Source of the DNA: Amycolatopsis sp. WAC 01376 | GTDB taxonomy: Bacteria > Actinomycetota > Actinomycetes > Mycobacteriales > Pseudonocardiaceae | Assembly (NCBI RefSeq): GCF_003947415.1 | Contig: NZ_QHKL01000002.1 | Coordinates: 1,240,001 to 1,304,000 of the forward strand | DNA: 64,000 nucleotides | Reading direction: 5' to 3' | The notes under the pieces: generated by a model | What the model was told of the DNA's origin: nothing | Database searches by the model: none | What the model saw: only the letters and a program-made list of their open reading frames with translations | Program-made: the position numbers and the translations under genes | Shown: one piece after another, positions 15,434 through 23,329 of the stretch | How the letters are laid out: each line of letters opens with the position of its first letter | Numbering within the stretch: position 1 is the first letter of the stretch

Positions 15434-16659
15434 GCACGCAGAATCCGACCGCCGTGCGGGTGTATCTGGCGAGGGTCAGGAGCGCGCTCGCCGACCTTCC
15501 CGAGAGCGAAGTCGAGGAGATCCTCGAAGACGTCCGGCCCCATCTCGCCGAGATGGAGGCGGAACTGGGGGAGAACCCCAAGGTCGACGCCTTGATCGAG
15601 CGGCTGGGCAGCCCCGAGAGCTACGCCGCCGAACTGCGGGCTTCGGGCGGCTATCCGCCGCGTCCGGCCGATGCGGGTGACAAGACCACCGTGCTGAAGG
15701 TGAAGACCGGGATCGGCGGAGCGCGGTTCGCGTTCTGGGGCCTGGTGTTCTCCGTCGGCGGCTTCGCGCTGTTCGGCTTCGCCGCCGCGGTGTGGGTCCG
15801 GGTGGAACCGTTGGTGGGCCTGCTCTTCGTCGCCCCCGTGTTCGCGATCAGCGTCGCCTACGTGGTCCGCAAGGGCGTCGCCCCGATCGCGGAACTGCCC
15901 GAGGTGGGCAAACTCCGCGAGATCGCGGCCTCGTTCCAGAAAGACCGGAACAGCAAGGGACTGAACTACTTCCGCACGCTCAAGCCGGCGTGGTGGATAC
16001 TGTGCGCGGCGGTGCTGGTCGTGTTCGGCCTGCTGCTCGTTGTCCGCGACACCGAGGCCGTTTTGCTGCTGCCGCTGATGCTGCTGGCGGCCGTCGCCGT
16101 GGTGTGGGCGGGCCCGAAGCTGAAGGCCGACCGGCGGCTGCTGTGGCTGGCCGTGCCGATCTCGGCGTTCGTCGTCGGCAGCATGCTCGGCGGCGCGGGC
16201 GCGGCGGTCGACCTGATCGCGAAACGGTCCTACGGCAACGGCTCCTACAACAGCGGCTACACGCCGAACTACAGCGACAACTACGGCAACCCGCAGTTGA
16301 TGTACGGCAGCCAGGACGTGGAGAACATCTACGCGTTCGACGCCGAAGGCAAGCCGCTGACCGAGATCTACCTCTACGACGAGAACGGCCGTCCGCTCAG
16401 CACCACGCGGTACGCCTGCGAGAGGAGCACGGGCGAGAAGCGGAAGGTCGGTGACGACAACCGCTACCCGCGGCCGCGGCTCGAACGAGGCGTCCAGGAC
16501 AACGACGGAAACCTGGACGGCTACAACGGTTCCCGCGGCTACTGCCAGGAACGGACCGACATCCCGTTCAGTGCGGCGATCCCGAAGGGGGCGCCGGTGC
16601 CGCCGACTTCTCAGGCCGCCCCGCCGTCGTCCACCTCGGTGGCGCCGCCGACGCGCTAG
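15430..16659 (+). CDS. HAAS-domain membrane protein, partner of PadR
   Basis: 409 residues. Residues 1-75 (VRVYLARVRSALADLPESEVEEILEDV..HLAEME) are a HAAS signalling domain, normally found next to PadR regulators. Five to six membrane helices follow (about 95-250), then an extracytoplasmic part with a Ser/Tyr/Asn-rich stretch (SYNSGYTPNYSDNY) and a Pro-rich end. By family it may sense envelope conditions and modulate PadR; the signal is unknown. Confidence 0.75.
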   Translation: MSTQNPTAVRVYLARVRSALADLPESEVEEILEDVRPHLAEMEAELGENPKVDALIERLGSPESYAAELRASGGYPPRPADAGDKTTVLKVKTGIGGARFAFWGLVFSVGGFALFGFAAAVWVRVEPLVGLLFVAPVFAISVAYVVRKGVAPIAELPEVGKLREIAASFQKDRNSKGLNYFRTLKPAWWILCAAVLVVFGLLLVVRDTEAVLLLPLMLLAAVAVVWAGPKLKADRRLLWLAVPISAFVVGSMLGGAGAAVDLIAKRSYGNGSYNSGYTPNYSDNYGNPQLMYGSQDVENIYAFDAEGKPLTEIYLYDENGRPLSTTRYACERSTGEKRKVGDDNRYPRPRLERGVQDNDGNLDGYNGSRGYCQERTDIPFSAAIPKGAPVPPTSQAAPPSSTSVAPPTR

Positions 16660-16664
16660 GTGGT

Positions 16665-16704
16665 CCGGGTGGAGGCGGCCGTCGGGGGCGCCTCCACCCG
16701 GTTT
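16665..16704 (+). terminator. 13-bp hairpin terminator after the HAAS gene
   Basis: CCGGGTGGAGGCG (16665-16677) pairs perfectly with 16689-16701, with an 11-nt loop and a short TTT tail. It lies 6 nt past the stop codon. Confidence 0.7.
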
Positions 16705-16779
16705 CGTGGGTGATCGGGAGGGTAAGGCAACGTCGGGAGCCCAACGGCCGCGAGCGAATCCCGCGATCCGACGCCTTCC

Positions 16780-16870
16780 CCTTGTCCTTAATGGACACCA
16801 GTCGAGATGGCGGTGCCCGACGTGGGCGATTCGCACGGCTTTGCGCGGGGGTCGTGAGTGGCGATGAGGG
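16780..16870. repeat. left half copy of the 193-bp element
   Basis: Contains TGTCCTTAATGGACAC near its left end, TGCCCGACGTGGGCGA in the middle and GGGGGTCGTGAGTGG at its right end, matching the left half of the full copies in order and spacing. The right half is missing. Confidence 0.65.
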
Positions 16871-17018
16871 TTATTGACCCGTAAGGCAAACGTGTCGCGT
16901 TCCCGGGCGAGGTCAGGGGTGGGGCGAAGGCTCCCTTCGCTGCGTCTGATGCGGTGAAGGACGCCTTCGGGCCTGGTTGGACGGCGGCAGCGACTCCTGA
17001 GTGAGCCCGCGACACTCC

Positions 17019-17211
17019 TTGACTATCCACAAAGGACGCTTTTCGGGGCGCGGATGCCCGGTTTAGGGTATTTGCGTGATTTCGCGTGGGGGTCGTGAGT
17101 GGTAATGAGCGTTAGAACGCTCATTACCACTCACGACCCCCACGTGAGACCGTGCATGCAGGCATCAACCGGACATTTCACCGCTCGACAGTGTCCCCTG
17201 TGGATACTCAA
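17019..17211. repeat. 193-bp palindromic element, copy 2
   Basis: Left end TTGACTATCCACAAAGGAC; the right end is the complement of TTGAGTATCCACAGGGGAC. The centre is a 29-bp perfect stem (17085-17113 with 17116-17144) with a 2-nt loop, containing GGGGGTCGTGAGTGG and TAATGAGCG. Same length as the copy at 7541-7733. The whole unit can fold into one long imperfect hairpin. Confidence 0.82.
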
Positions 17212-17347
17212 GACGCGGCCGGCTCCTGTGGTCAGTCCAGAGCTACGCCACGGAAGCCTCCTGCCTACCTTGAAATCATCGAAGAAGCCCTTCATCGGTG
17301 CCCAGCTACGCCATATTTGCCTTACCTCTCAATAGAACCCCCACTTG

Positions 17348-17430
17348 CCACTCACGACCCCCAAGCGAACCCGCACATCTAGCCATCAAGCGGACATTTA
17401 CCCGCCAGCGAGTGTCCCTTGTGGACACTC
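17348..17430. repeat. right half copy of the 193-bp element
   Basis: Starts CCACTCACGACCCCC and ends with a TGTCCCTTGTGGACACTC-like terminus, matching only the right half of the full copies. No left half is adjacent, so it is a truncated copy or a recombination remnant. Confidence 0.65.
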
Positions 17431-17495
17431 CGGACGCGGCTGGCCCCTGTTGGCCAGTTCGGAACCGCGAACGCCGGTGGTTGGGACTACGAACC

Positions 17496-17519
17496 ACCGC
17501 ATCCAGAGGACGAAATGCG
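17496..17519. repeat. half copy of palindrome family A
   Basis: ACCGCATCCAGAGGACGAAA is identical to the right arm of the family A palindromes. No left arm is present. It lies just upstream of the T-box leader. Confidence 0.6.
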
Positions 17520-17560
17520 GATGCGAGGATCGTCCAGGGAGACGTAACCTCCGGGGCAAC

Positions 17561-17800
17561 GCGTTGACGGAGACGAGTAGCCGAAGGACCACGCGAGACC
17601 CAGAGAGCCGCCGGTAGCTGCGAAGGCGGCCTCGCGCCCTTGCGGTGAAGACCCTCCCGAGTGCGGGGAGGAACGGCGTCCGCGCCCCATGCCCCGCCGT
17701 CCGGCCCTCGTCATCGGGCCTTCGAGGCCGCCGCTCGTCCAGGGCGGCGGCGAAAGTGCGGTGGTACCGCGAGTTCCCTTCTCGCCCGCACTCCCAAGGG
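17561..17800 (+). promoter_or_regulatory. T-box riboswitch upstream of the aspartyl-tRNA synthetase gene
   Basis: T-boxes bind a specific tRNA and sense its aminoacylation through its 3' CCA end. Seen here: an AGTA motif (17576-17579) in a short stem I, a CAGAGAG segment leading into a hairpin with arms GCCGCC/GGCGGC (17607-17612, 17625-17630), and a full T-box antiterminator/antisequestrator. Its outer helix AGTGCGG/CCGCACT (17755-17761 with 17786-17792) and inner helix GCGAG/CTCGC (17769-17773 with 17781-17785) flank the canonical 7-nt bulge TGGTACC (17762-17768). The candidate specifier is GAC (Asp) at 17587-17589, not certain. No T-run terminator is visible before the start codon, so translational control is more likely, as in other actinobacterial T-boxes. 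Confidence 0.82.
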
Positions 17801-17827
17801 GTCGCGCATATCCGTACAGGAGTTGTG

Positions 17828-19081
17828 ATGATCTCGCGTGTCCTCGTCGCCGACCTGCCCCGGCACGTCGGCGGCCGCGTCCGCATCGCCGGCTGGGTGC
17901 ACCGCCGGCGCCGCTTGAAATCCGTCACCTTCCTGGTGATCCGGGACCGCTCCGGACTCGGTCAGGTCGTGCTCGCCGAACCCGGCGGCCCGCCGGAGGA
18001 GACCGTGGTCGAGGTCGAAGGCCTCGTCACGGCGAACCCTCGAGCACCCGACGGTGTGGAACTGACCGAGCCGTCGGTCGAGCCGCTTTCCGAACCCGCC
18101 GAACCACCGCCGTTCGACCTCTACCGGCCGTCGGTTCCGGCGGCGTTGCCCACGGTGCTGGACAACGCCGGCGTCGCGCTCCGGCATCCGCGGCTGAAGA
18201 AGGTGTTCACGGTCGCGGCGGCGAGCGTCGCCGGGTTCCGGTCGACACTGGACGGACTCGGGTTCACCGAAACGCATACGCCCAAGATCGTCTCGTCGGC
18301 CACGGAATCCGGCGCGAACGTCTTCGGCATCGACTACTTCGGCAAGCGGGCCTTCTTGGCGCAGTCGCCGCAGTTCTGCAAACAGGCGCTGGTCGGGGTC
18401 TTCGAGCGGGTGTACGAGGTCGGCCCGGTCTTCCGCGCCGAACCGCACGACACGGCGCGGCATCTCGCGCAGTACACCAGCCTCGACGTCGAACTCGGCT
18501 TCATCGACGACCACCACGACGTGATGGCGGTGCTGCGGGAGGTCGTCGCCGGGATGGCCGCCGCCGTTCCGGAGGTGGAAGTCGTGGTGCCCGAGGAGAT
18601 TCCGGAAATCCACTTCGCGGAGGCGCAGGACCTGATCGCGCGGCTGTCCGGCGAAGACCCGCGTGGCGAGCCGGACCTCGCGCCCGCGCACGAGCGGCTG
18701 CTTTCGGAGTGGGCGCTGCGCGAACACGGATCGGAATTCCTGTTCGTCACCGGCTATCCGATGGTGAAGCGGCCGTTCTACACGCATCCGGACCCGGAGC
18801 GGCCCGGGTACTCCAACAGTTTCGACCTGCTTTTCCGCGGGCTGGAACTGGTGACCGGCGGCCAGCGGCTGCATCGGCATGCCGACTACGTCGCCGCACT
18901 GGCGGCGCGCGGGGAGTCCACCGAGCCGTACCGGGACTATCTGTCCGTCTTCGCGCACGGGATGCCGCCGCACGGCGGGTTCGCGCTGGGTCTCGAACGC
19001 TGGACGGCCCGGTTGCTCGGGCTGCCCAACGTCCGCCAGGCGGCGCTGTTCCCGCGTGACCTGCACCGCCTGACCCCGTAG
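17828..19081 (+). CDS. aspS2: archaeal-type, probably non-discriminating aspartyl-tRNA synthetase
   Basis: 417 residues from ATG 17828, preceded by AGGAG. An N-terminal OB-fold anticodon domain (1-100) precedes a class II catalytic core with FTETHTPKIVSSATESG, motif 2 FRAEPHDTARH and motif 3 GMPPHGGFALGLERW. It lacks the GAD insertion of ordinary bacterial AspRS (about 590 residues) and resembles archaeal AspRS and Deinococcus AspRS2. H25 and P74 line up, with a constant offset of 3, with His28 and Pro77 of Deinococcus AspRS2; Pro77 there is needed for tRNA-Asn recognition. It therefore probably charges both tRNA-Asp and tRNA-Asn. A standard aspS is presumably elsewhere. The T-box leader implies induction when its tRNA is uncharged. 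Confidence 0.87.
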   Translation: MISRVLVADLPRHVGGRVRIAGWVHRRRRLKSVTFLVIRDRSGLGQVVLAEPGGPPEETVVEVEGLVTANPRAPDGVELTEPSVEPLSEPAEPPPFDLYRPSVPAALPTVLDNAGVALRHPRLKKVFTVAAASVAGFRSTLDGLGFTETHTPKIVSSATESGANVFGIDYFGKRAFLAQSPQFCKQALVGVFERVYEVGPVFRAEPHDTARHLAQYTSLDVELGFIDDHHDVMAVLREVVAGMAAAVPEVEVVVPEEIPEIHFAEAQDLIARLSGEDPRGEPDLAPAHERLLSEWALREHGSEFLFVTGYPMVKRPFYTHPDPERPGYSNSFDLLFRGLELVTGGQRLHRHADYVAALAARGESTEPYRDYLSVFAHGMPPHGGFALGLERWTARLLGLPNVRQAALFPRDLHRLTP

Positions 19082-19085
19082 CGGA

Positions 19086-19140
19086 TGTCATGAAAGGGTC
19101 GTTCAGGACGAAAAACGTCCTGAACGACCCTTTCATGACA
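19086..19140. repeat. palindrome family B, copy 1 (25-bp perfect arms)
   Basis: Arms 19086-19110 and 19116-19140 are perfect and the loop is AAAAA. The arm contains TGTCATGAAAGGGTCGTTCA. It lies 4 nt after the aspS2 stop and between convergent genes, so it is probably a bidirectional terminator. A close relative is at 63435-63497. Confidence 0.85.
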
Positions 19141-19157
19141 CATCAGGCCGGTGAGGC

Positions 19158-19682
19158 TCAGTGGAGGAACGCGCTCCTGGCGGCCAGGTCGGCCAGCAGG
19201 GCGCGGCCCTTCTCGGCGTTGCGCGGCTGGGCCAGGACGTCGTAACGCCGGGCGACCAGCTGGCTCTGCGAGATGAACCCGCGCTTGTTCTTTGAAGTCG
19301 CGTACCCCAGCGCGCCGAACAGCAGGTTGAACGCGATACCGCCGACGAGGCCGACGAGGATCGGCACCAGTCCGGCGCCCGGGTTCAGCAGGCTCAGCAC
19401 GAGGCCGAGGAACATACCGAACATCGCGCCCGACAGTGCCGAGCTGGTCAGCACCTTGCTCCAGCCCATCCGCCCGGCGATCCGCTCGACCAGGATCGGC
19501 TCGACACCGACGATGGTGACGTCCGTGATCGGGAAGTCCGTTCCCGCGAGGTGGTCGACGGCACGCTGCGCTTCGGAGTACGACTCGTAGGAGCCGATCG
19601 GCCACCCGCTGGGCAGCGTCGGGAGCTGAGCCCGCCCCTGGGGCTCGGTGAACGTGGTCTGCTGCGTGAATGCCTGTGTCAT
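19158..19682 (-). CDS. general stress protein-like small membrane protein
   Basis: 174 residues. An N-terminal domain with PIGSYESYSEAQRAVDHLAGTDFP and VTIVGVEPILVERIAGRM resembles the general stress protein 17M/YflT-type fold used in many actinobacterial GSPs. A Gly-rich hydrophobic hairpin follows (about 80-125: SSALSGAMFGMFLGLVLSLL and GLVPILVGLVGGIAFNLLFG). The C-terminus is cytoplasmic. It is often found as a stress-induced protein; the molecular role is unknown. Confidence 0.75.
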   Translation of the reverse strand: MTQAFTQQTTFTEPQGRAQLPTLPSGWPIGSYESYSEAQRAVDHLAGTDFPITDVTIVGVEPILVERIAGRMGWSKVLTSSALSGAMFGMFLGLVLSLLNPGAGLVPILVGLVGGIAFNLLFGALGYATSKNKRGFISQSQLVARRYDVLAQPRNAEKGRALLADLAARSAFLH

Positions 19683-19909
19683 TCCTTCTCACCTCTCTTG
19701 ATCCGTACAACGTTCCGGGTGTGCGGATCTCCTCCCGTCCGGCGGGATTCACAGCATCTTCTCAGCCGGGCATCGCAGACAATCCGCCCAGGGATCAACT
19801 ACAGTCCGCAATGGGTAACGAGTCAGACCATTGGCCGAGTTGACCAGGTTGGGCCCACCCGGTAGGAAGAAGCCGCAAAGGTACCGCTTCGAACCTTTAG
19901 GTGAGGCTG

Positions 19910-21274
19910 ATGGCGAACAGGCGCGGCATGCTCACGCTGGATCGGCTCCGGGAACTGGTCGAGGACGGCACGGTCGACACGGTGCTGGTGGCGGTCACCG
20001 ACATGCAGGGCAGGCTGCAGGGCAAACGCTGCGCCGCCGAGTACTTCCTCAACGAGGTCGTCGAGCACGCCACCGAAGCGTGCAACTACCTGCTCGCGGT
20101 CGACGTCGACATGAACACTGTCGACGGCTACGCGATGTCATCCTGGGAGACCGGCTACGGCGACTTCGTCATGCGCCCGGACTTCGACACGCTTCGCCTG
20201 CTTCCGTGGCAGGAGGGCACCGCGCTCGTCCTCGCCGACCTCGAACGGGTGCAGGGCGGCGCCGTGGCCCCTTCGCCGCGCCAGATCCTGCGCGGTCAGC
20301 TCGACCGGCTCGCCGCGCGTGGTCTCGCCGCGTACGTCGGGACCGAACTGGAGTTCATCGTCTTCGACGACACCTTCGAGTCGGCATGGGAAAAGCGGTA
20401 TCAGGACCTTCGCCCGGCCAACCAGTACAACGTCGACTACTCGATGCTCGGCACCTCGCGGATCGAGCCGCTGCTGCGCCGCATCCGGAACGACATGGGC
20501 GGGGCGGGACTGTACGTCGAGTCGGCCAAGGGCGAGTGCAACCCCGGCCAGCACGAGATCGCGTTCCGCTACGCCGACGCGCTGACCACCTGCGACAACC
20601 ACAGCGTCTACAAGACCGGGTCCAAGGAGATCGCCGCGCAGGAGGGCAAGAGCCTCACGTTCATGGCGAAGTACAACGAACGCGAGGGCAACTCCTGCCA
20701 TATCCACATCAGCCTGCGCTCCGCCGAGGGCGAGCCCGTCCTGGCAGGCGACGGCCCCGGCGGGTTCTCGCCGCTGATGGAGCACTTCCTCGCCGGTCAG
20801 CTCGCCGGGCTGCGTGAGCTGACTTACTTCCTCGCGCCGAACATCAACTCCTACAAGCGTTTCGTCCCCGGCAGCTTCGCGCCGACAGCCGTCGCGTGGG
20901 GCACCGACAACCGCACGTGCGCGCTCCGCGTCGTCGGGCACGGGGACTCGCTGCGCACCGAGAACCGGGTCCCCGGCGGCGACGTGAACCCGTACCTCGC
21001 GGTGGCCGCGCTGATCGCGGCCGGTTTGCACGGCATCGAGAACGAACTGGAGCTGGAGCCGGAGTTCCACGGCAACGCCTACGGTTCCGACAAGCCGACC
21101 GTGCCGACGACCCTGCGGGAAGCCGCGACGCTGCTGGACAAGAGCGAACTCGCCAGGACCGCGTTCGGGGACGAGGTCGTCGACCACTACCTGAACGCGG
21201 CGAAGGTCGAACTCACCGCGTACGACGCCGCCGTCACCGACTGGGAGAGGATCCGTGGCTTCGAACGGCTGTGA
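19910..21274 (+). CDS. glutamine-synthetase-like gamma-glutamyl-amine ligase (GlnA3/GlnA4 type)
   Basis: 454 residues from ATG 19910, placed by AGGTGAGG just upstream. It has the GS beta-grasp domain (VLVAVTDMQGRLQGKR) and the ATP-grasp catalytic domain (GTELEFIVFDD, ESAKGECNPGQHEIAFRYAD, NEREGNSCHIHISL, RVVGHGDSLRTENRVPGGDVNPY). The EREGNSCHIH stretch is typical of Streptomyces GlnA3/GlnA4-like enzymes, which join glutamate to polyamines or ethanolamine rather than ammonia. The next three genes (gamma-glutamyl hydrolase, aldehyde dehydrogenase, SDR) fit a gamma-glutamylated amine pathway. The presence of an SDR and the absence of an amine oxidase favour ethanolamine as substrate, but this is inference. 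Confidence 0.82.
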   Translation: MANRRGMLTLDRLRELVEDGTVDTVLVAVTDMQGRLQGKRCAAEYFLNEVVEHATEACNYLLAVDVDMNTVDGYAMSSWETGYGDFVMRPDFDTLRLLPWQEGTALVLADLERVQGGAVAPSPRQILRGQLDRLAARGLAAYVGTELEFIVFDDTFESAWEKRYQDLRPANQYNVDYSMLGTSRIEPLLRRIRNDMGGAGLYVESAKGECNPGQHEIAFRYADALTTCDNHSVYKTGSKEIAAQEGKSLTFMAKYNEREGNSCHIHISLRSAEGEPVLAGDGPGGFSPLMEHFLAGQLAGLRELTYFLAPNINSYKRFVPGSFAPTAVAWGTDNRTCALRVVGHGDSLRTENRVPGGDVNPYLAVAALIAAGLHGIENELELEPEFHGNAYGSDKPTVPTTLREAATLLDKSELARTAFGDEVVDHYLNAAKVELTAYDAAVTDWERIRGFERL

Positions 21275-21968
21275 CCCCATCATCGGTCTCACCTCCTATC
21301 TGGAACCCGCGAAGTTCCTCGTCTGGGAGACCGAAGCCGCGCTGCTGCACCGGGTCTACGTCGACGGGATCGTCGCGGCGGGCGGGATCCCGGTCCTGTT
21401 GCCGCCGGTGAGCGGGGCACACGATCGGCTGATGTCCGCCGTGGACGGGCTCGTACTGGTCGGCGGCGCCGACGTCGCCCCGGCTCGCTACGGCCAGGAG
21501 CAACACGCGACGACGTACACGAGGCCGAACCGGGACGCGTTCGAGTTCGGCCTGCTGCGGTCCGCTTTGGACACGGGAAAACCGGTGCTCGGCGTGTGTC
21601 GCGGGCTACAGGTGCTCAGCGTCGCGCTGGGCGGCACGCTCGCCCAGCACCTGCCGGACACTTTGGACAGTGCGGATCACCAGCCCGCGCCAGGGACCTT
21701 CGGCAGCACTACGGTGACGCTTGCCGAGGGGAGCCGGGTCGCGGCGATCCTCGGCACCGAGACCAAGGTGCCGTGTTACCACCATCAGGCGATCGACAAG
21801 CTCGGTGACGGGCTGATCCCGGTCGGCTGGGCGGCGGACGGGACCATCGAGGCGGCCGAACTGCCCGGCGACGGGTTCGTCCTCGGCGTCCAATGGCATC
21901 CCGAACAGAATCCCGACGACATCAGGCTTTTCGAGGCGCTGGTAGAAGCAGCTAAGGAGCGCGCATGA
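21255..21968 (+). CDS. gamma-glutamyl-gamma-aminobutyrate hydrolase-like (PuuD-type) amidotransferase
   Basis: 237 residues from GTG 21255, which overlaps the ligase gene by 20 nt and has GAGAGG upstream. Class I glutamine amidotransferase fold: the nucleophile is in GVCRGLQVLSVALGG and the catalytic His/Glu in VQWHPEQN. PuuD-type enzymes release glutamate from a gamma-glutamylated product. Here the product would be gamma-glutamylglycine (ethanolamine route) or gamma-glutamyl-GABA (polyamine route). Its stop overlaps the aldehyde dehydrogenase start by 4 nt. Confidence 0.88.
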   Translation: MASNGCDPIIGLTSYLEPAKFLVWETEAALLHRVYVDGIVAAGGIPVLLPPVSGAHDRLMSAVDGLVLVGGADVAPARYGQEQHATTYTRPNRDAFEFGLLRSALDTGKPVLGVCRGLQVLSVALGGTLAQHLPDTLDSADHQPAPGTFGSTTVTLAEGSRVAAILGTETKVPCYHHQAIDKLGDGLIPVGWAADGTIEAAELPGDGFVLGVQWHPEQNPDDIRLFEALVEAAKERA

Positions 21969-23329
21969 CCACGTTCGAGGTGATCAACCCCGCCACCGAA
22001 GAGGTGGTGAGGTCGGTCGAGCTGACCTCGGCCGAGGAGACCGACGCGGCGATCGCCCGCGCGCACGCGGCGTTCCCCGCCTGGCGCGCGGTGGCCCCCG
22101 GCGACAGGGCGCGGTTGTTACGCCGCTTCGCCGACGCCGTCGACGCCGACATCGAGAACCTCGCCGCGCTGGAGGTCGCCAACGCCGGCCACACGATCGG
22201 CAACGCGCGCTGGGAAGCGGGCAACGTCCGCGACGTGCTGACGTACTACTCCGCGTCGCCCGAACGGTTGAGCGGCAAGCAGATCCCGGTACCCGGCGGG
22301 GTGAACATGACGTTCCACGAGCCGCTCGGCGTGGTCGGGGTGATCGTGCCGTGGAACTTCCCGATGCCCATCGCGGGCTGGGGGTTCGCGCCCGCGCTCG
22401 CCGCCGGGAACACCGTCGTCCTCAAACCCGCCGAGCTCACCCCGCTGACCGCGATCCGCCTCGGCGAACTCGCCCGTGAGGCGGGGATCCCCGAAGACGT
22501 CTTCCAGGTGCTCCCCGGCAAGGGATCCGTGGTGGGACAGCGGTTCGTGGACCATCCCGCGGTGCGGAAGGTGGTGTTCACCGGCTCGACCCAGGTCGGC
22601 AAGCAGATCATGGCGGGCTGCGCCGCGCAGGTGAAGCGGGTCACGCTGGAACTCGGCGGCAAGAACGCGAACATCGTCTTCGCCGACGCCGACCTGGAGA
22701 AGGCCGCGGCGACCGCGCCGTACGGCGTCTTCGACAACGCCGGGCAGGACTGCTGCGCGCGGTCGCTGATCTTGGTGCAGTCGAGCGTGTACGAGAAGTT
22801 CATGGAACTGCTGGAACCCGCGGTGAACGGTGTGGTCGTGGGGGATCCGCGGCTGGAAGTGACCGAGATGGGGCCGCTGATCTCGGCGGGGCATCACGCG
22901 AAGGTGTCGTCCTATGTGGACGACACCGTGCCGGTGGCCTTCCGGGGCAACGCGCCCGTCGGCCCCGGGTACTGGTTCGCGCCGACCGTCGTCACCCCGC
23001 CGGATCTGCGGCATCCGCTGGCCTCGGAGGAGATCTTCGGCCCGGTCGTCGCGGTGGTCCCGTTCGACGGCGAGGCGGACGCGGTGACCATGGCCAACGA
23101 CACCGAGTACGGCCTGTCCGGCTCGATCTGGACGCGCGACGTCGGCCGCGCCTTCCGCGTCGCCCGCGGTGTCGAGGCCGGGAACCTTTCGGTGAACTCG
23201 CATTCGTCCGTCCGCTACTGGACGCCGTTCGGCGGGTTCAAGCAGTCCGGGCTGGGCAGGGAACTCGGTCCGGACGCCGTCGACGCCTTCACCGAGACCA
23301 AAAACGTCTTCATCAGCACGGAGGATTAA
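21965..23329 (+). CDS. NAD(P)-dependent aldehyde dehydrogenase
   Basis: 454 residues. ALDH fold with cofactor region PWNFPMPIAGWG, GSTQVGK, catalytic Glu in LELGGKNANIV and catalytic Cys in NAGQDCCARS. The closing signature FGGFKQSGLGRELG is present. In this operon it probably oxidises the gamma-glutamyl aldehyde to the acid. Codon 52 (22118-22120) is TTA, a rare leucine codon in GC-rich actinomycetes that depends on the bldA-type tRNA, which may link expression to development. Confidence 0.9.
   Translation: MTTFEVINPATEEVVRSVELTSAEETDAAIARAHAAFPAWRAVAPGDRARLLRRFADAVDADIENLAALEVANAGHTIGNARWEAGNVRDVLTYYSASPERLSGKQIPVPGGVNMTFHEPLGVVGVIVPWNFPMPIAGWGFAPALAAGNTVVLKPAELTPLTAIRLGELAREAGIPEDVFQVLPGKGSVVGQRFVDHPAVRKVVFTGSTQVGKQIMAGCAAQVKRVTLELGGKNANIVFADADLEKAAATAPYGVFDNAGQDCCARSLILVQSSVYEKFMELLEPAVNGVVVGDPRLEVTEMGPLISAGHHAKVSSYVDDTVPVAFRGNAPVGPGYWFAPTVVTPPDLRHPLASEEIFGPVVAVVPFDGEADAVTMANDTEYGLSGSIWTRDVGRAFRVARGVEAGNLSVNSHSSVRYWTPFGGFKQSGLGRELGPDAVDAFTETKNVFISTED

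Larger units (their letters stand above)
16660..17560. other. repeat-rich non-coding region
   Basis: About 900 bp between the HAAS gene and the T-box leader with no credible gene. It holds a terminator, a left half copy (about 16780-16870), a full copy (17019-17211) and a right half copy (about 17348-17430) of the 193-bp palindromic element, plus a half copy of palindrome family A (17496-17519). Degenerate GAAGG..CCTTC motifs occur around 16925-16965. The density suggests repeated insertion into the same spot. Confidence 0.7.

Noticed and set aside
16660..17560. Insertion sequence or prophage remnant in the long gap
   Set aside because: No transposase, integrase or recognisable remnant frame is present; the content is short palindromic repeats only.
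17099..17617. Several 60-90 codon open frames in the repeat-rich region
   Set aside because: They follow repeat copies rather than codon bias, and equivalents do not persist between copies of the element.
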